Below, piece after piece: positions 9,064 to 18,833 of a stretch of 58,581 nucleotides of DNA. Below the pieces are notes generated by a model, which saw only the letters and a program-made list of their open reading frames with translations, was not told where the DNA came from and ran no database searches. A program made the position numbers and the translations under genes. Every line of letters begins with the position of its first letter. Positions within the stretch are counted from its first letter, which is position 1. Source of the DNA: a virus; IMG/VR virus record IMGVR_UViG_3300046170_000288, positions 1 through 58,581 of that record. The stretch is one strand, 5' to 3'.

Positions 9064-11286
9064 TATCTTCTTCCATCCGGTTGTATGTCTATTCGTAAGG
9101 TGCCAAAACGCCAAGATTCACTAACATCTGTATTTTCTATCTTGATGTTAACAAACCTGCCTCTGGCTCTAGTATCCTTTTTATCAGTACTTGCAGTAAT
9201 TGTAAAGGGGCTTAAAGAGGTATTAGTATCTGATTGTTGAGGATAACGCTTAACAGCAAGAGTTACTTTTGCATTACCTTGTAAATCTTTAAAATCAGGT
9301 ACAAATCTTCTCATAGCTAAAAATATTTCTCCAGATATACCAGGACCACTTGATCTACCCTGTGCATCTTTTTGTTTTGATTGTATATCAAAATCATATG
9401 ATTTTACAAATGAAGTAATGGTTGTAGTAGAACCATCTTGATTAATTTGATCTGTACCTACTTCATGTTCAAACAATTGAGTTTGACCTAAACCATCTTG
9501 ACCTACAACTGCAGGAAAAGTTCCAGATGATGTTGAATTAAATTTAGTTGCAATAGGTTTTTGATACACATTGGCATCAATCCAAGAAGTTCTAGCTTCG
9601 GTTCCAATATACCAAACACCACCTTTCATAGGTTCTCCATAATTAAATACAACATACTGATCATTATACTCAGAACTAGTTGATGGATAATACCAAACAA
9701 CTTCTGTAAATAGGTTATTAATACCTGCTGCAACTTGTTGACCTTTAGTTGTATCTGCTTGATCATATACATAATCTTCAACACTACATGGTAGTGATTT
9801 AACTGTACCATCAAACATAAAGAAGCCATTGTTAGACATCCAAAACGCAGCCCCATCTATTTCAACAGCTGCATTCTTACCAATCAATCCACAGTTAGTA
9901 CCAACTTGCTCGAACCCAAATGTAAAAGGTGCACCAATAAATTTCATTGTGTATAATGCATTATCTGTCCAAACAAGAATTGTTTCTTTTGCTTTTAATG
10001 AACCCATAATTTTTGTTCCATCTTGTAGTCTTTGAGAACCTGCTGAATTAATAGATGTTGGTGTATATTCATTTATATTTTCTTGATCAGAAAATCTTAT
10101 AAACATATCATCTTGTGTAGTAGTATCACCGATAGTTGTTTCTGTTCCTAGATGAATTAAGTGACGTGTTGTAGGTGAAACTAACGTAACCCTGGTTGCA
10201 GTTGGATTAGCAGATGTTGAAAAACCAGATGTGCTTGTTGATGCTCTAACTGTTAAAGGTGATGCTGCTCCTGCATTCCATGTAAATGTTTTACCGTTAG
10301 CAATAGTTGCAACTAACACTTGACCAAAGTTACTTAAACTCCAGAGGCCTGGTTCCAGAGTCACGTTAGAAGCTTTTACAGCATTTCCAAAACCGGTAAA
10401 GTTTGATGCATCTGTAACGGTTGCACCTGTTGAGTGAGCTTGACCATTCGAAGTACCTGTAGTTGCAGTTCCAAAAGCTCCTCTAGTAATACCTGTTAAA
10501 GTGTTTGTACCTTTTCCAGTATATGTAATTAATTCATTACCAACTGCTATAGTTCCTGTAGCAGGAAACCCAGAATTTGATGTAACGTTAATGACAGTTC
10601 CTGATCCACCGGTACCATTAGTGTCTGCAAGTAAAGCACCATTTAAAGTTGTTGTAAATGGACTTTGAACAGTACCACCATATTGTCCAATACCAAAACC
10701 ATAACCATAAGATTGTGCAGCAGGACCAACTTGTTCATATGGAATTACACTACATGAACCACCGCCAGCAGCTCCTGTTGTAGTTTCTGTTCCAGTAACA
10801 ATTGCAACTAGAGATGATGTAACTCTAGTTACTTGAAATAATTTATCTTCGAATGCAGCATCAGTTAATCCTATACCACTTGGTACAGTCACACTATCTA
10901 ATAAAATAATATCACCAGCTTGTAAATTATGATTAGATGAAAATGTTAGTGAAACTTCTTTTGTTGCATCTACAGCAGACATAACAACACTTGCAATTGT
11001 AGATTTTATAGGTGTAATATCGTAAAGTTGTCCTTCAAAATATATAAGTAAAAATTTATCTGTTCCTATTGCAACTGTATCTATTACCTTCTAAATCAAC
11101 AAATGCAAACTCACGTCTTGCAACTCCAACAATAGTGTCTGAAATTAGTGAAGACCAACCACCAACTTTTTCAGGTAGGTTATATCTAAATCTAACATTA
11201 TCACAATCAACCCATCTGTTTTCTGCACCAGATTCGGTATCTTGCTTATCTATTCCCGGTAATACTTTAAAATCAATTAGAGCCAT
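9063..11286 (-). CDS. Large beta-rich hub/stabilisation protein, P22 gp10-like (one extra base)
   Basis: Starts MALIDFKVLPGIDKQDTESG at 11286. The frame is interrupted near 11076, where removing one base changes NRYSCNRNR-stop into NRYVAIGTDKFLLIYF and joins the 639-residue downstream part. The span of 2,224 bases is 3n+1. The repaired protein (about 740 residues) is rich in short beta strands and includes FWMSNNGFFMFDGTVKSLPC, a pattern fitting tail-hub/packaged-DNA-stabilisation proteins of the P22 gp10 type. The assignment rests on layout (downstream of gp4-like and portal genes) and the N-terminal wording, so it is moderate only. Confidence 0.6.
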
Positions 11287-11297
11287 TATTCTGCTCC

Positions 11298-12027
11298 TTA
11301 TGCCGTGTTAGTTTTGTAAGCCCAGCCTCTTGTTGACATCCACATACACTAATGTAAAAGCTTGACCGTTAGTGGTTAGTGTTAGGTTTGATGTACCTGT
11401 ATTTATTGGTTGACCATTTCTATTAACAATCAAGTTGTTAGAGTTAAACGTTCCTCTTGCATCTATAAATGTAATTTCATCTCCTGTAGCAGGTGATGTA
11501 GGAAGTGTAATTGTAATTGGGTTAGCTGTTGTATTTGCAAAAATTTGTTCACCAGCAGATGCTGTGTAAGCAGTTACAGTAGAAGAGTTTACTGTTATGT
11601 AACCTTTAGTTTTCATACCAAGATTAACATTAGTTCCATCTGAATAAACTAATACAGTTGCACCTGAAGGAATCAATACTCCTGATCCAGATACAGTTTT
11701 AACTGTCAAAGTTTTTATACTTCCAGAACTTTCTCTAGTAGTTGCATCTTGAAACACCATCACTCTTTCAGCAGAGTCTGGAATAGTGACTGTTCTGTTT
11801 GCTGTTAAAGTTCCTGTTAATTTAATATATATGTTTTTACCATTTGATGTTGCACCATTATCTAATGCTAATGCTACGTCTCCACCACCTACAGCTAATG
11901 ATAAATAACCTGTAGATAATTGTTCTAAAATTTGTAAGTTTGTATTAGTAATTGTACCCCAAAGACCTGCTTTTTCACCGGTAGTAATTAATTCTAATTT
12001 TGAGTTTGTTGAATAACTTGATGCCAT
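11298..12027 (-). CDS. Tail fibre/virion surface protein (extra base near C-terminus)
   Basis: Starts MASSYSTNSKLELITTGEKA at 12027, a head typical of marine phage fibre proteins that begin with a short helix and a GLWGTITN motif. The body is Thr/Ser/Gly-rich beta sequence with IYIKLTGTLTANRTVTIPD. Near 11330 one extra base shifts the frame; repaired, the end reads YVDVNRGWAYKTNTA and stops at 11300-11298 just before the next start. The span of 730 bases is 3n+1. Likely receptor-binding or fibre-associated. Confidence 0.65.
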
Positions 12028-12034
12028 AATTCTC

Positions 12035-12479
12035 CTAATAAGGGTCTATATTAACCCATGTTTGTGTTGCTCCTGGATCTATAGGTTGCCATGTAATGAT
12101 ACCTGGATCATTGACAGTAAGAGTCATAGGCACACCTGTAGGACTTACATTCGCAGCTGCAGTGATTGTAACACTTCCTGTAGACAAGGTCAATTGGTTT
12201 CCTGTGACACTTGTATTAGCTGCCGCTGATACTGTAACTGTACCAACACCTAAAGTTAATGGTGTAGGAGTAGGTGTAACATTTGCTGCTGCAGCGATAG
12301 TTAAAGATCCAAAACCTAAAGTTAAAGGGACTACCAGTTGGTGTTACAAAAGCTCCTGCTAGTGCAGAAGAACTACCTATACTTAATGTTAAAGGACTTC
12401 CTGTTACATTAATTGTAACGTTAGGGTTAAAGAACGATGTCGATATTGGAGCACCGGATATGGAAGTCAGTCCGAGCAT
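12035..12479 (-). CDS. Repeat-containing virion protein (one extra base)
   Basis: Starts MLGLTSISGAPISTSFFNPN at 12479. About four tandem beta repeats of the form TGxxLTLxxGxxTITAAAN cover most of the chain. The closing block contains WQPIDPGATQTWVNIDP and the stop is at 12037-12035. A one-base insertion near 12327 (CCT read as CCCT) breaks the second repeat; with it removed all repeats line up. The span of 445 bases is 3n+1. This repeat plus the WxxID end is familiar from virion proteins of marine phages. Confidence 0.65.
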
Positions 12480-12482
12480 GGT

Positions 12483-12779
12483 CTATGCTCCTGTCAGTGC
12501 TTTTATCTCAGCGTCGGTTAATCCTAAATCTTTAAGTTTTTGTTTGCCAGATGCTTTATTATTTTCGCGCGTTGCATCAGCGTCTTTAATTTCTTGTATT
12601 TTTGCATTAACATCAGCTTCGCTTGGCATAGTAGCACCATCTTTAACAATTTTAACGTATTGATATTGCATACGTTGATCGTTAGGAATTTTATTTCCAT
12701 CATTATCATGCGTTTTCCAAGCATACCAATTACCACCATTGAAAGTTTGTAAGGCTGCTTGTAAATAATCTTTAATCAT
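12483..12779 (-). CDS. Fibre-associated small protein, copy 1
   Basis: 98 residues starting MIKDYLQAALQTFNGGNWYA and ending KLKDLGLTDAEIKALTGA. It is a clear paralogue of the protein at 13359-13656 (same FNGGNWY, same QxxKIVKDGATMP, same C-terminal helix). It looks like a small chaperone or assembly factor for fibres: a compact N-terminal domain, then a helix with NAKIQEIKDA. Each copy follows a C1q-like fibre gene, so the two pairs look like a tandem duplication. Confidence 0.65.
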   Translation of the reverse strand: MIKDYLQAALQTFNGGNWYAWKTHDNDGNKIPNDQRMQYQYVKIVKDGATMPSEADVNAKIQEIKDADATRENNKASGKQKLKDLGLTDAEIKALTGA

Positions 12780-13357
12780 TATGCACTATCTCCTAATCTT
12801 TTAAAAACAAAGTAAGTGTAATTAACATTTGTGTTTCCTTGATAATCTCCACCCCCAGCACCTGATGCTTTAGCCTGAACTCTATAAGTTGAAGCATCTG
12901 ATACATTTAATAATGAAGTTGCACCGACTGCAATTGATTTACCACTTGCACTACCAGAATCCCAATTACCATTAAGATAACTAAAAGCTCCACCACTATT
13001 GGTTGAATACTCTATATAAAAACCATTATAATTATAACTACCATCTACACTTATATTTGTCCAAAATTCTATTTCCCATATTCCTGTAGCAGGAAAAGTA
13101 AAAACTCCAGAACTTTCTGTCATTCCTGTTCCTTGTTTTATATTTTGACTATTATTATCTTGTCTTTCCCAACTTCCATTAAGAACACCACCACTAGCAT
13201 TGTCAACACTTGCTGTCATTCTCCAACTATCAAAATCTGTTACTCCATTAGCAAATCCAGATGTTATAGCTGTACCACCATTAGCCACGGGCAATGTTCC
13301 TGTAACATTGTTTGCTAAATTTAATGATTGATTTGGTCCTAGTCTAGTTATCGCCAT
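12779..13357 (-). CDS. C1q-like tail fibre protein
   Basis: 192 residues. N-terminal anchor-like part (LANNVTGTLPVANGGT) of the kind that trimerises or attaches to fibres, then a C1q/TNF-like beta domain recognisable by GVFTFPATGIWEIEFWTNIS and the closing YTYFVFKRLGDSA. It overlaps the next gene by one base. Role inferred: short fibre head that touches the host surface. Confidence 0.65.
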   Translation of the reverse strand: MAITRLGPNQSLNLANNVTGTLPVANGGTAITSGFANGVTDFDSWRMTASVDNASGGVLNGSWERQDNNSQNIKQGTGMTESSGVFTFPATGIWEIEFWTNISVDGSYNYNGFYIEYSTNSGGAFSYLNGNWDSGSASGKSIAVGATSLLNVSDASTYRVQAKASGAGGGDYQGNTNVNYTYFVFKRLGDSA

Positions 13358-13358
13358 A

Positions 13359-13656
13359 TTATGCTCCTATCAACGCTTTAATTTCTGCGTCGTCCAATCC
13401 TAAATCTTTTAGCTTCTGTTTACCAGATGCTTTTTTGTCTATTGCTGCTTGTTCAGCATCTTTTAATTCTTGTATCTTTGCATTTACTTCTGCTTCAGTT
13501 GGCATAGTTAGCACCATCTTTAATAATTTTAATGTGTTGGTATTGCATTCTTTCAGAGTTAGGAATTTCATTTCCATTGTCATCATGAGTTTTCCAACCA
13601 TACCAATTACCACCATTAAATGTGTGTAATGCGTCTTGAAAATAATCTCTATCCAT
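13359..13656 (-). CDS. Fibre-associated small protein, copy 2 (one extra base)
   Basis: Starts MDRDYFQDALHTFNGGNWYG at 13656. An extra base near 13508 changes GGTGCTACT into GGTGCTAACT. Compared with copy 1 at 12483-12779, whose DNA reads GGTGCTACTATG at the same place, this is a clean one-base insertion. Repaired, it continues GATMPTEAEVNAKIQELKDA and ends IKALIGA. The span of 298 bases is 3n+1. It is the best internal control for the insertion pattern because a paralogue lies 900 bases away. Confidence 0.65.
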
Positions 13657-13657
13657 T

Positions 13658-14287
13658 TTATGTATCTCCTAATCTTATAAAAGTTGCACCAGTTCTTGTT
13701 TTAGCAGTTTCTCCTTCAGCTTGAACACCATTGTTTGCAGCAACAATTGCAAATCTAATTTTATGAGTTGAAGTATTGGTTACATCAAACATAAAATTTA
13801 AAGTACAATTAGTATATTGATTAGCTTGTGAACTATTAAATCCAATTGCAGCTTCACTATAATTAGAATTATCTGTAGTTGATGTTATTACACCACCTAT
13901 ATAACTATTAGCTTGGTTTCCACCAAAACTATTTAAAACAAATTCAATTAGCCAAATTCCAGTTGATGGAAAAGTAAATATACCAGAAGATTGTGTCATT
14001 ACATTTCCTATTCTTCCATATCCATCAGTATCTACTTCTTCCCAATTATTAGTTATATGATCTCCACTATCCATTGAAGTTTGACTTGCTGATATTCTCC
14101 ATTGTTGAGCATTTGTAATTCCATCAATACCAAAACCTGTTGCAGTTCCAGAATTTGCAATCGTTGCACCAGATGGAATACTGATTGTATCACCAGATGC
14201 ACCGATAGTAATAGTATCAGCACTCTCGTTGATAATGTTATTGCCTGATGTATCTTGTATCGTGTCTACTTTTAAAATTGCTGTCAT
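13658..14287 (-). CDS. C1q-like tail fibre protein
   Basis: 209 residues. The head (MTAILKVDTIQDTSGNNII) and a GASGDTISIPSGATIANSG linker are shared with the genes at 14287 and 14870. A C1q-like domain follows, with SSGIFTFPSTGIWLIEFVLN and the end TGATFIRLGDT. Paralogue of 12779-13357. Probably one of several alternative or co-assembled fibre tips. Confidence 0.65.
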   Translation of the reverse strand: MTAILKVDTIQDTSGNNIINESADTITIGASGDTISIPSGATIANSGTATGFGIDGITNAQQWRISASQTSMDSGDHITNNWEEVDTDGYGRIGNVMTQSSGIFTFPSTGIWLIEFVLNSFGGNQANSYIGGVITSTTDNSNYSEAAIGFNSSQANQYTNCTLNFMFDVTNTSTHKIRFAIVAANNGVQAEGETAKTRTGATFIRLGDT

Positions 14288-14862
14288 TATACTCCTATTA
14301 ATCTATATGCACTAAAATTAGTTTTTGCGTCTACAGTTCCAACAACATAAATATTACCACTTGCTGTTTCTCCATATACATAAATCTCTATATAATCTGC
14401 TACAGCTAAATCTAAAATACTTACAACTGTATTTCTTATACGATAACCATTATTGTTTTGATGTGAGTGACTTCCTTCAACAATTTTTGAACCATTTTTA
14501 TAAATATATGTTTCAAAATTATTCATGTTAGAAGTTCCAGCAATAGATTGACCTTCTGCTTGTGCAGTTACTACATATTTTCCAGCACCTCCACTAGGCA
14601 CAGTAAATTTATTTGTAGAAGTATCATACACACTATCACTATCAAAAAATTCTGTATTAAAAGTAGCTTTAGTTGCAGAACTTGGAGATATAGTATTTAA
14701 CCCATTTGAATAAACAAAAAAAGCTGGAGTATTTTTCATGGTACTATTTAAAGTAATAGATCCATTAGCCATATCAACCGTCTCCCCAGACTGACCAAGA
14801 GTAATCGTCCCTGATCCAGAGCTCGTTGTTATTGTTCCTACTTTTAAAGTTCCGTCTGCCAT
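14287..14862 (-). CDS. C1q-like tail fibre protein
   Basis: 191 residues with the short attachment head (ADGTLKVGTITTSSGSGTIT) and a C1q-like domain: TFNTEFFDSDSVYDTSTNKF, then FTVPSGGAGKYVVTAQ, closing YRLIGV. Same family as 14870-15445 (FDSD...KFTVPSG..GKY). The stop overlaps the neighbour by one base. Confidence 0.65.
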   Translation of the reverse strand: MADGTLKVGTITTSSGSGTITLGQSGETVDMANGSITLNSTMKNTPAFFVYSNGLNTISPSSATKATFNTEFFDSDSVYDTSTNKFTVPSGGAGKYVVTAQAEGQSIAGTSNMNNFETYIYKNGSKIVEGSHSHQNNNGYRIRNTVVSILDLAVADYIEIYVYGETASGNIYVVGTVDAKTNFSAYRLIGV

Positions 14863-14869
14863 GATTTTC

Positions 14870-15445
14870 CTATTCTATAATTTTGTATCCTTGAAAAACA
14901 TTGTTAACAGCATTTGCTTGATAAGTACCACCAGCAGTATTATATATATAAACATATGCTTCTAAATAATCTGATACAGATAAATTTAAAACTCCACTTA
15001 CAATAAATCCAACTGGACTTCCAGCGTCAAGTAAATTACTATTAAAAGCAAGTCTTGTTTGCATACTAGATAATGCAGAGCCATTTTTATATACATAACC
15101 CCTCATCACTCTTATGTCATTTGAACCTTCCATAAATGCTTGAAAAGTAATAGCATATTTTCCTGCCTTACCTGATGGAACTGTAAATTTATTTGATGCA
15201 AAAGCACTATCACTATCAAAAACTTCTGTATCAAATGTAAGTTTTGTAAGAGTTCCGTTTGATAAAGATTGATTACTAGTATTTGAAACTTTAAAATTTG
15301 GAGTGTTAGTTCCACCAAAACCTGTAGCTGTTCCAGAGTTTGCGATTGTAACTCCTGATGGAATTGCTATCGTATCTCCACTTGTACCTAGCGTTAGCGT
15401 AGTACCTGTAGATGGATCAACTTGATTTGTTTCTAATTTACTCAT
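14870..15445 (-). CDS. C1q-like tail fibre protein
   Basis: 191 residues. Head MSKLETNQVDPSTGTTLTLG, then the shared linker SGDTIAIPSGVTIANSGTAT, then GGTNTPNFKV and a C1q-like domain with FDSDSAFASNKFTVPSGKAG and the end GYKIIE. Closely parallels 14287-14862 and the broken gene at 17562-18480, which also has GGTNTPNFHA and FKIIE. Confidence 0.65.
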   Translation of the reverse strand: MSKLETNQVDPSTGTTLTLGTSGDTIAIPSGVTIANSGTATGFGGTNTPNFKVSNTSNQSLSNGTLTKLTFDTEVFDSDSAFASNKFTVPSGKAGKYAITFQAFMEGSNDIRVMRGYVYKNGSALSSMQTRLAFNSNLLDAGSPVGFIVSGVLNLSVSDYLEAYVYIYNTAGGTYQANAVNNVFQGYKIIE

Positions 15446-15900
15446 TATAAAATTACAAATGTACTCCCTGATGGTATTGTAATTGTGCCTGAAACTGTAA
15501 CGGGTCCAACCAAGGCTCCGTTTGTAGATCCAGCCATTGATATACTACTCCATGTTTGTGAATTTTTCACGAAAAAAGTTGTAGCTAAAGAACCTGCAGT
15601 CACCGTCGCGTCTGTCGGTGTTCCAATATCAAAAGTATTACCAAGAACAGTACCGAAAAAAGTATCTGACGACGCTGGGTTTGAACTGAAAGTTATTTGA
15701 GAACCAGAGATTGTGTATGCAGCTGGATCCTGAATAACACCTGAAATAGATATAATACAGCTTTGCTCGTTTCCTGGAAGCACAGCGGTCCCACCAACCG
15801 TTAAGTTAAACGGTCCTGCAGTTGATCCAGTGAATGACCCTGCTATGTCATCCAAAATTTGATACGCTCCTGTTTGGGGAGCTTTTCCAACGTAAGCCAT
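15445..15900 (-). CDS. Fibre-module virion protein
   Basis: 151 residues starting MAYVGKAPQTGAYQILDDIA, similar in its first strands to the head of 17562-18480 (MAYLGNAP...). The sequence GNEQSCIISISGVIQDPAAY followed by YTISGSQITFSSNPASSDTF is a fibre-shaft beta unit known from many marine phages. The C-terminus is short and hydrophobic (GSTFVIL). Probably a fibre connector. Confidence 0.6.
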   Translation of the reverse strand: MAYVGKAPQTGAYQILDDIAGSFTGSTAGPFNLTVGGTAVLPGNEQSCIISISGVIQDPAAYTISGSQITFSSNPASSDTFFGTVLGNTFDIGTPTDATVTAGSLATTFFVKNSQTWSSISMAGSTNGALVGPVTVSGTITIPSGSTFVIL

Positions 15901-15913
15901 ATGTTTTTATCCT

Positions 15914-16264
15914 TTACTCTGTAGGGATCGGGTTTGCAGTCTTAACAGCTTCTACATGGTCTTTCCATGTAGTAGTACCGTCAACATTGTCGTGGTACTG
16001 CATGTCTAACTGTGAACCTAGATCACCGTAGGCGTTTTTTCTTGTAGCTCTTACCGCAGCTTGTCTTTCAGACAAGTCAGCAGCAGAATCTACAGCGTTC
16101 AGTTGCTCATCAGTTGGTTGCGCTACACCTGAAACATTCCATTCCTTGATGTAAGGGCCCGAACCGTTTGAGTCATCCTGAAGCAAAACGTCAGTTATAA
16201 AGTCAATATCTGCTACGCCGTTATTAGCGCAATATTGTTTGACCTTGCTTGATAGTGATGCCAT
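15914..16264 (-). CDS. Small fibre-module protein
   Basis: 116 residues starting MASLSSKVKQYCANNGVADI, with an acidic helical middle and a C-terminal WKDHVEAVKTANPIPTE. It has the look of tail assembly or fibre-companion proteins that sit between fibre genes. No catalytic motif. A Shine-Dalgarno-like AGGAGAAC precedes the start. Confidence 0.55.
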   Translation of the reverse strand: MASLSSKVKQYCANNGVADIDFITDVLLQDDSNGSGPYIKEWNVSGVAQPTDEQLNAVDSAADLSERQAAVRATRKNAYGDLGSQLDMQYHDNVDGTTTWKDHVEAVKTANPIPTE

Positions 16265-16295
16265 AGTTTGTTCTCCTTATTTTATTGTTTATACA

Positions 16296-16475
16296 TTATT
16301 CCGGTGGATTATCAATAACTGTTCCACCATCTGCTATCCATTCTTGAATTGCTTGGTAATCTGTGTTTGCTTCGTCTAGTGGTACAAAAACTACTTTATT
16401 ATCTGTATAAGTTACTTTGTAATTTTCAAAATTATTTGAAAATATACTATATCTTTTTTCTACTGTATTAATCAT
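16296..16475 (-). CDS. Small fibre-companion protein (59 residues)
   Basis: ATG at 16475, TAA at 16298-16296. The protein begins MINTVEKRYSIFSNNFENYK and ends YQAIQEWIADGGTVIDNPPE. The block VxFVPLDEANTDYQAIQEW is one I associate with XkdW-like/fibre-companion proteins in marine phages. It lies between two fibre-module genes. Confidence 0.6.
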   Translation of the reverse strand: MINTVEKRYSIFSNNFENYKVTYTDNKVVFVPLDEANTDYQAIQEWIADGGTVIDNPPE

Positions 16476-16477
16476 AA

Positions 16478-17550
16478 TTATAACTCCGCATCAAATGAAA
16501 ATGGTGTATCTATTCCATTAAACCAAGTTTCATAAGAATTTCCTCCATCAACTCTTAATCCACAACCAGTTTTTGTTATATCAACTATTGCAAATGTAAC
16601 AGAAGTACTACCACCCTGATCATTGCCATGAGCATAAACTGTTGAAGAACCATAATCTTACAGTTGGATTTGCTCTCATTTCTTGTAATATAAAATCCAT
16701 ATAATTATGCTATTATATTCACTTGTAACAAAATTAATTGAGTTATGCTAATTCATATAATATCTTTGACATCTTGTAAATTCACATCAACAGGCAAGAA
16801 CTCAAAATCAGATGCAGTTGTTCCAGCTTCTAATTGTACTCCTGTAATATACCAATTCGTTTGATGTGCTATCTGCAAGATTGACTTGACCTACTGCTCT
16901 GTTTGCTGTTGTATTAGATCCAAGAAGTTTGTAAAGTACCAGATGTATAATTACTTCCAGCACCTAACCAAAAATATAATTTAAACTATCTGCATTATCA
17001 TTATCAAATGCACCAGTAGTATCTCCAGCAAAAGTAATAGTTTTCTTTTCCCAAGTATCAGCAGATGAAATTGTATAAGATTTGAAATTTGTCTTATTAT
17101 CATATCATATAATTCAACAATGTAAGTTCCAGTTTTTGTTGATTTAATCCAAAAAGATAAAGTTGTGCTTTCTGCACTTGAAGTACCTTTTTTTAAATAT
17201 TGTAACTGTTGACCTTCCATTTTATAATTTATTTGAAGAACATCATTAGAACCAGGAGAACCATCAGCAGTTGTGCAATCCATTTTTAAAGATTTAGCAA
17301 AACCTTGACCTGTTGGAACATCTGTGTCTTGTGATTGTGTCCAAGTTCCAAGAGTTGTAATACCTAAATTAAATCTATCGACTGTATAATACCCACTAGT
17401 AGTAATAGAAGCAGTTGAAGTTCCTCTTTGAGCAATGCTCATATCTCCATTGATGATGATGTTTCTAAACGGATTAGCATTAAAAGATAGCTTTGCGTCT
17501 GTTACCGAGCTGTCCGTTAATGCTGCTGTTGTTACTTTATCTATTGCCAT
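16478..17550 (-). pseudogene. Tail fibre/carbohydrate-binding-like protein, multiply frameshifted
   Basis: The first ~150 codons from 17550 are clean (MAIDKVTTAALTDSSVTDAK, NGDMSIAQRGTS, GTSSAESTTLSFWIKSTKTG). After that at least five single-base shifts of both signs are needed to follow the expected chain: ISSADTWEKKTITFAGDTTG, then GAGSNYTSGTLQTSW, RAVGQVNLADSTSNEWYITG, DFEFLPVDV, LQEMRANPTV, and finally SYETWFNGIDTPFSFDAEL ending at 16480-16478. The intact family binds or displays beta-sandwich domains on fibres. Either the sequence quality is poor here or the gene is decaying. Confidence 0.6.
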
Positions 17551-17561
17551 AATTTATATTC

Positions 17562-18480
17562 CTATTCTATAATTTTAAATCCTGAAAATCACTAAAAGTT
17601 GTACCACCTAGTAAAGTTCTTGATGATCCACTGTCTTGATAAGCTGAAACTTACTAACATCTGAAGCTGATAAATTTAAATTAGCATTTATTATAAAACA
17701 TGTGTCAGTACTTTATGTTGCATTTGCATACCAGCATAATCACTACCATTTACAACAAAATAACCAACTATTCTGCAAGTAAAACTACCTGAAAGTAAAT
17801 ATTTAAATGTACATATTATATTTGCCACCTTGACCTGATGGAACTGTAAAAGAGTAATCAGAAGTATTAAAAGCACCTGCAGTATCCCATCTTTCAGAAT
17901 TCATTGGTACTGTAAATGTAGTAGTATTAGCTAGACTTACATTACTACCAACATAAGCATGAAAGTTAGGAGTATTAGTTCCACCAACACCAGATACAAA
18001 GTTTGCTCTAGTCATTTTTTTCAATGCACCAGATGCTGATGTGTCTGATAATAAAATTAAATCATCTGTAGCGATAGAAGTTTCTGCTGTTTGTCCTGTA
18101 ATTACAGTTGGATCAAGTTGTTCATCACTAATTGCATCGTCAGCGATTTTAGCATTTGTAATTGCATCGGCAGCTAATTGTGCAGTGCCCACGGATCCTG
18201 CAGGAGCATTTACTGTTCCTACTGCTCTACCTAAAAATACACAATACATTTCGTCTGTACCATTAACCAACGCCGCTGACAGTGTTAAGGTCGTGCCCGA
18301 TGCAGTATAAGCTTTACCTGATCCTGGCTCTTGGACAATGTTGTTTACAACAAGTCTGATATCATTTTCGTTAGTTACGGAATGTGATAGCGTGTACGCA
18401 GTTTGAGAATTGACAATAGTAAATACTTGTCTTTCAAAGCTTATATATTTTTCCGCTGGTGCGTTTCCTAAATAGGCCAT
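17562..18480 (-). pseudogene. C1q-like tail fibre protein, C-terminus frameshifted
   Basis: Clean for about 220 codons from 18480: MAYLGNAPAEKYISFERQVF, a shaft unit, then AGSVGTAQLAADAITNAKIA and the start of a C1q-like domain (GGTNTPNFHAYVGSN, YSFTVPSGQGGKYN). From about 17830 leftward, several one-base shifts of both signs are needed to read LLSGSFTCRIVGYFVVNGSD, INANLNLSASDV, GSSRTLLGGTTFSDF and GFKIIE, ending at TAG 17564-17562. Function would be fibre tip. Confidence 0.6.
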
Positions 18481-18488
18481 GATTATTC

Positions 18489-18821
18489 CTAAGTACTTAT
18501 ATCATCTACTGCGCCTACTACTGTATCTAAAGATGACGCCGTATCTGATTTGACATACAGTTGATCTCCAGAAGCAAGAACAATTTTACTTCCTCCGTCT
18601 ATCAGTTCAAGTGATCCGCCACTTACAATCGGTGCATTTTTAATTAAATGGTAATTAGTACCACCTCTTTCGATATAAGCTTCTACTGTTATTGTTGTTG
18701 TTAAAATATTTGCCATTCTTACGCTAATTAAACAGTCAATACTGTTAGTAGCGCCACCTAAAGCATCTACTGCTGAAGTTCCTGTTGCAGATGTTATATA
18801 GTTTTTAAAATTTTGTGCCAT
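18489..18821 (-). CDS. Small beta-rich virion protein
   Basis: 110 residues starting MAQNFKNYITSATGTSAVDA. It carries MANILTTTITVEAYIERGGT and GGSKIVLASGDQLYVKSDTA, a small beta-sandwich pattern shared by decoration and fibre-base proteins in marine phages (compare 6975-7304). It lies between fibre genes, so a fibre or baseplate role is inferred. Confidence 0.6.
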   Translation of the reverse strand: MAQNFKNYITSATGTSAVDALGGATNSIDCLISVRMANILTTTITVEAYIERGGTNYHLIKNAPIVSGGSLELIDGGSKIVLASGDQLYVKSDTASSLDTVVGAVDDIST

Positions 18822-18833
18822 AATTTCCTTATA

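Noticed and set aside
9064-9114. 17-codon upstream extension of the gene at 7450-9063
   Set aside because: It overlaps the end of the previous gene; the ATG at 9063 overlaps the stop codon in the usual coupled fashion.
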